Assembly: GCF_000312665.1 (NCBI RefSeq)
Contig: NZ_HF536773.1
Coordinates: 483,582 to 547,581, forward strand
DNA length: 64,000 bases
Direction of reading: 5' to 3'
Origin: Rhizobium mesoamericanum STM3625
GTDB lineage: Bacteria; Pseudomonadota; Alphaproteobacteria; Rhizobiales; Rhizobiaceae
This document shows, in pieces, positions 61,533-64,000 of the stretch (position 1 is the stretch's first letter; every line of letters starts with the position of its first letter). Position numbers and translations under genes: made by a program. The notes under the pieces were generated by a model, which worked only from the letters and a program-made list of their open reading frames with translations, was not told the origin of the DNA and made no database searches.

Positions 61533-63206
61533 ATGGCTTCGCGACCCCTTAGGGTCAAATTGCCCTCACATGCAGGCGGTCCGCTCTTGATTTACACGAC
61601 GATTGCTGCCGCCCCTCTAAAAGAATACGACGCTTGTGTCGTGGGCTCAGGCCCGGCGGGAATTGTTTTCGCGCTGGAAATGGCGAGGTTTGGAAAGAGA
61701 ACTCTGGTCCTCGAGTCTGGTGGCCTCAGGCCAGACAGGCAGCAGGTATCTCTGTCAGATGCCCTGCTTATCGACCCCTCCAGACACGATGACATGGCAA
61801 TTGCGGTCTCTCGGCAGTTAGGAGGCACATCAAACCTGTGGGGTGGACGCTGCCAGCCCTACGATCCTATCGACTTTCGAACCAGGCCCGGAGTGGACGC
61901 GCAGTGGCCGTTTGCGCTCTCAGAATTGGAACCGTTTTATTCGATTGCTTGTCGTTACTTGTCGGCTGGTAGTCCTGTTTTCAAGGAGGATGAAGTAGAC
62001 CAACTAGCGAGCTCCGCCTTTGACGTCCGTCTTGAGCGGTTCTCAAATAGACCGGCAATCCAGAAGGCATTTTGGCGTGAGCTGTCCTCGTCGCCACTTA
62101 TCGACATACGGTTGAACTCGACCGTTACATCAATCGGGTATCTGGAAGGTGTCGTTGCCGATGTTACGGTAAGAGATCCAAGCGGCATAGAGACAATAGT
62201 TCCTGTAAAACGCCTCGTACTGGCGAGCGGCGGCCTGGAGAGCACGCGACAGCTACTTGTTCTGCAACGGAAGTACCCCGGCCTTTTTGGCGGCCCTGAC
62301 GGTCCTCTTGGCAAGTATTACATGGGGCACATAATCGGCGAAATTTCCGATATCGTGTTCAACGATCGGAAGGTCGCCGAGAAATTCGACTTCTTCCTTG
62401 ATGGCAATGGATCCTATGCGAGGCGACGCTTCATTCCTTCTGATAACACGCAGATGGCCGACAATCTGTTGAATGTGTCTTTTTGGCCTGTTGTCCCACC
62501 CGTAGCGGACGCACGCCACGGCAGCGCGACACTGTCGGCCGTGTGCTTGGCTCTCGGCTTCGCGCCCCTAGGCCGCCTTTTGGTGGCTGACGCCATCCGT
62601 AAGCGGCATATTCCAGAATCAATTGATTGGTGGAGCCATATCCGCAACGTGGTACTTGGTTTACCGGAGGCTCTCGCTTACATCCCGCGTTTTTTCTATC
62701 ATCGATATTTCTCATCGATGCGACTTCCCGGTTTCTTCATACAAAATGCAGCCAAGCGCTACGGTTTGTCCTACCATAGCGAACATAGTCCAGCTTCTGA
62801 AAGTCGCGTTTGGTTGTCTGATGAAGTCGACCGATATGCCATGCCAAAGCTCGCAATCGATCTGCGGTTCTTTCGCAAGGATGCTGAAGCATTATTAAGA
62901 GCACATGACCGATTGAACCAATGGCTATTGGATACCCGCATCGGGCGGCTTGAATATCGCCAGCCGTTGGCGGCGTCTTTGGATGCTATTTTAGCTCAAG
63001 CTTCGCATGGGACGCACCAGATTGGCACTGCTCGCATGGGAACAGATCGGCGCAACAGTATTGTAGATAAGAATCTGGCAACTTTCGATTGTTTGAACCT
63101 GTATGTTGCCAGCTCTGCCGTTTTCCCGACATCCGGCCAATGTAATCCAACGTTGACGATTGCTGCTCTTTCGGCGCGCTTGGCTCAGAAATTGGCGTGC
63201 GATTGA
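61533..63206 (+). CDS. GMC-family flavin oxidoreductase
   Basis: 557 residues from ATG 61533; no strong ribosome site, and TTG 61587, just before the FAD motif, is also possible. FAD-binding motif CVVGSGPAGIVFALEMARFG (about 36-55), the second FAD segment QLGGTSNLWGGRCQPYD and the C-terminal GTHQIGTARMG then SGQCNPTLTIAALSARLAQ region of the glucose-methanol-choline family. It probably oxidises an alcohol or sugar hydroxyl. Its position between the glycosyltransferase remnant and another glycosyltransferase suggests a role in EPS or EPS-precursor modification, which is inference. Confidence 0.9.
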   Translation: MASRPLRVKLPSHAGGPLLIYTTIAAAPLKEYDACVVGSGPAGIVFALEMARFGKRTLVLESGGLRPDRQQVSLSDALLIDPSRHDDMAIAVSRQLGGTSNLWGGRCQPYDPIDFRTRPGVDAQWPFALSELEPFYSIACRYLSAGSPVFKEDEVDQLASSAFDVRLERFSNRPAIQKAFWRELSSSPLIDIRLNSTVTSIGYLEGVVADVTVRDPSGIETIVPVKRLVLASGGLESTRQLLVLQRKYPGLFGGPDGPLGKYYMGHIIGEISDIVFNDRKVAEKFDFFLDGNGSYARRRFIPSDNTQMADNLLNVSFWPVVPPVADARHGSATLSAVCLALGFAPLGRLLVADAIRKRHIPESIDWWSHIRNVVLGLPEALAYIPRFFYHRYFSSMRLPGFFIQNAAKRYGLSYHSEHSPASESRVWLSDEVDRYAMPKLAIDLRFFRKDAEALLRAHDRLNQWLLDTRIGRLEYRQPLAASLDAILAQASHGTHQIGTARMGTDRRNSIVDKNLATFDCLNLYVASSAVFPTSGQCNPTLTIAALSARLAQKLACD

Positions 63207-63554
63207 TCGCCCGATGGACCAGAATGATTTTCTGCGGGGCAGCATTTTAGGCGATGCTCTCGATGATTTTTCGCCAGGCGACGCGAGCCTGCCGTGGCCG
63301 CGTGACGTGATCCAAACATCCCCCGGAAAACCCGGTGCGGCTCACACAGTAACTCATCTCTATACTAAGTTATAATCTTGGAATTCTAAGCTACCGAAAT
63401 GGGAGTACCATATATTGATGGCTCCAAAAGAAAATGTTTTCTTCAACAATACGATATGTCGCAATTCCGATCGGCTCAGCGGAGATGTCGGAGAGCAGCG
63501 ACAAAGTGACGGAGCGGCCACGTTCGATTACTAAATCGCAGGAGCAAAAATAAT
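63207..63554. other. Intergenic region with an AT-rich 3' half
   Basis: 348 bp. The first half contains a short frame (63214-63375) with some protein-like character but no recognised family. The AT-rich part after about 63370 probably holds the promoter of the next glycosyltransferase. Confidence 0.4.
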
Positions 63555-64000
63555 ATGACTGCTTCGGTACTGAACGATCATGGCAAAAGCAGCCAGACGC
63601 ATGAAAGCGGCCGGATTGAACAAAAACCGCTTGCCGTCATTACGGTGACCTATAATAGCGCGGACGTGCTACCTAACTTGCTGTCATCTTTAGAGGAAGG
63701 CTTAGTCGGCGTTTCCAGGTTTGAAGTTATTGTCGTGGACAACAATTCGAGGGACGATTCCGTTGCCATAGCGAAGGCGCATCCCATCGGCGCTCGAGTC
63801 ATTCCAACCGGCCGAAACGGCGGCTATTCTGCCGGCATCAATGCTGGTGCAGCAATCGTACCGGCCGACTGGAACATACTTATCCTCAACCCAGACCTAC
63901 AGCTCATACCCGGCGCGGCGGTCACAATGTCCAATCGCCTTCGCGATCAGACAGTCGGCGTCGTAGTTCCGCAAATTCTCAATTCGGACGGCAGCCTTTC
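63555..64000 (+). CDS. Glycosyltransferase family 2, cut by the window end
   Basis: The first 148 residues are visible from ATG 63555, with AGGAGC ten bases upstream; the frame runs off the right edge. GT-A domain resembling rhamnosyltransferases (WbbL/RfbF type): LAVITVTYNSADVLPNLLSS, FEVIVVDNNSRDDS, GRNGGYSAGINAGA and the DXD-like LILNPDLQL. Probably another EPS glycosyltransferase. Confidence 0.93.
   Translation, partial: MTASVLNDHGKSSQTHESGRIEQKPLAVITVTYNSADVLPNLLSSLEEGLVGVSRFEVIVVDNNSRDDSVAIAKAHPIGARVIPTGRNGGYSAGINAGAAIVPADWNILILNPDLQLIPGAAVTMSNRLRDQTVGVVVPQILNSDGSL

Noticed and set aside
63214..63375. Short frame after the GMC oxidoreductase gene
   Set aside because: No ribosome site and no recognised family; kept only as a note in the intergenic entry.

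Overview
The window looks like chromosome or megaplasmid DNA of an alphaproteobacterium of the Rhizobiales, most likely Rhizobiaceae. This is inferred from high-GC codon use, ATGA stop/start overlaps, the gene families present and a rhizobial-type exopolysaccharide (EPS) locus. About 54 protein genes can be supported. No rRNA, tRNA, CRISPR array or intact insertion sequence was seen.

Region A (1-10013), secretion locus. A very large protein has an N,N-dimethylformamidase-like domain and four DUF4082 modules separated by cadherin-like linkers. It is followed by a COG0523 (CobW-like) GTPase, a 102-residue unknown protein, a type I secretion ABC transporter and its HlyD-type adaptor. All are on the plus strand with gaps of 38 bp or less, and a terminator-like hairpin follows. 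The simplest reading is a type I secretion operon whose cargo is the large protein. No outer-membrane TolC partner is present.

Region B (10122-19775) and region D (28509-35817) are two arms of a phenylacetate catabolon. Arm 1 is paaX, then paaJ-A-B-C-D-E, an extra PaaA/PaaC-like ferritin-fold protein, paaZ and paaY. Arm 2 is paaG-paaI-paaK-paaR on the minus strand, divergent from paaN, followed by a fused enoyl-CoA hydratase/3-hydroxyacyl-CoA dehydrogenase that can stand in for PaaF and PaaH. Together they cover activation (PaaK), epoxidation (PaaABCDE), isomerisation (PaaG), ring opening and oxidation (PaaZ, possibly PaaN), beta-oxidation (fusion protein, PaaJ) and rescue (PaaI, PaaY). The same operator-like sequence, AACCGACCGNNCGGTCA, lies in front of both arms and is the likely target of the TetR-type PaaR.

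Region C (19897-28477) lies between the arms. It holds a six-gene carbohydrate ABC transporter operon ending in a formylglycine-generating-enzyme-like protein without the catalytic cysteines and an exported beta-propeller, then an NfeD-type membrane protease with its slipin partner.

Region E (35853-64000) is a Wzx/Wzy-type EPS locus. It has six glycosyltransferases (one cut by the window end), an O-antigen-ligase-like polymerase, a Wzx flippase, an ExoF-like export protein, a GumC/Wzz-like co-polymerase with a separate CpsD-like ATPase, and a six-gene nucleotide-amino-sugar cassette resembling WbpD-WbpB-WbpE plus a second acyltransferase, epimerase and aminotransferase. It also holds a Tat-exported glycosidase-like protein, a DUF6492-type protein, a GMC oxidoreductase and a frameshifted glycosyltransferase remnant. 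A four-gene periplasmic copper module (DUF2946-like, PCuAC, CopC, CopD) sits inside it at 39996-42397.
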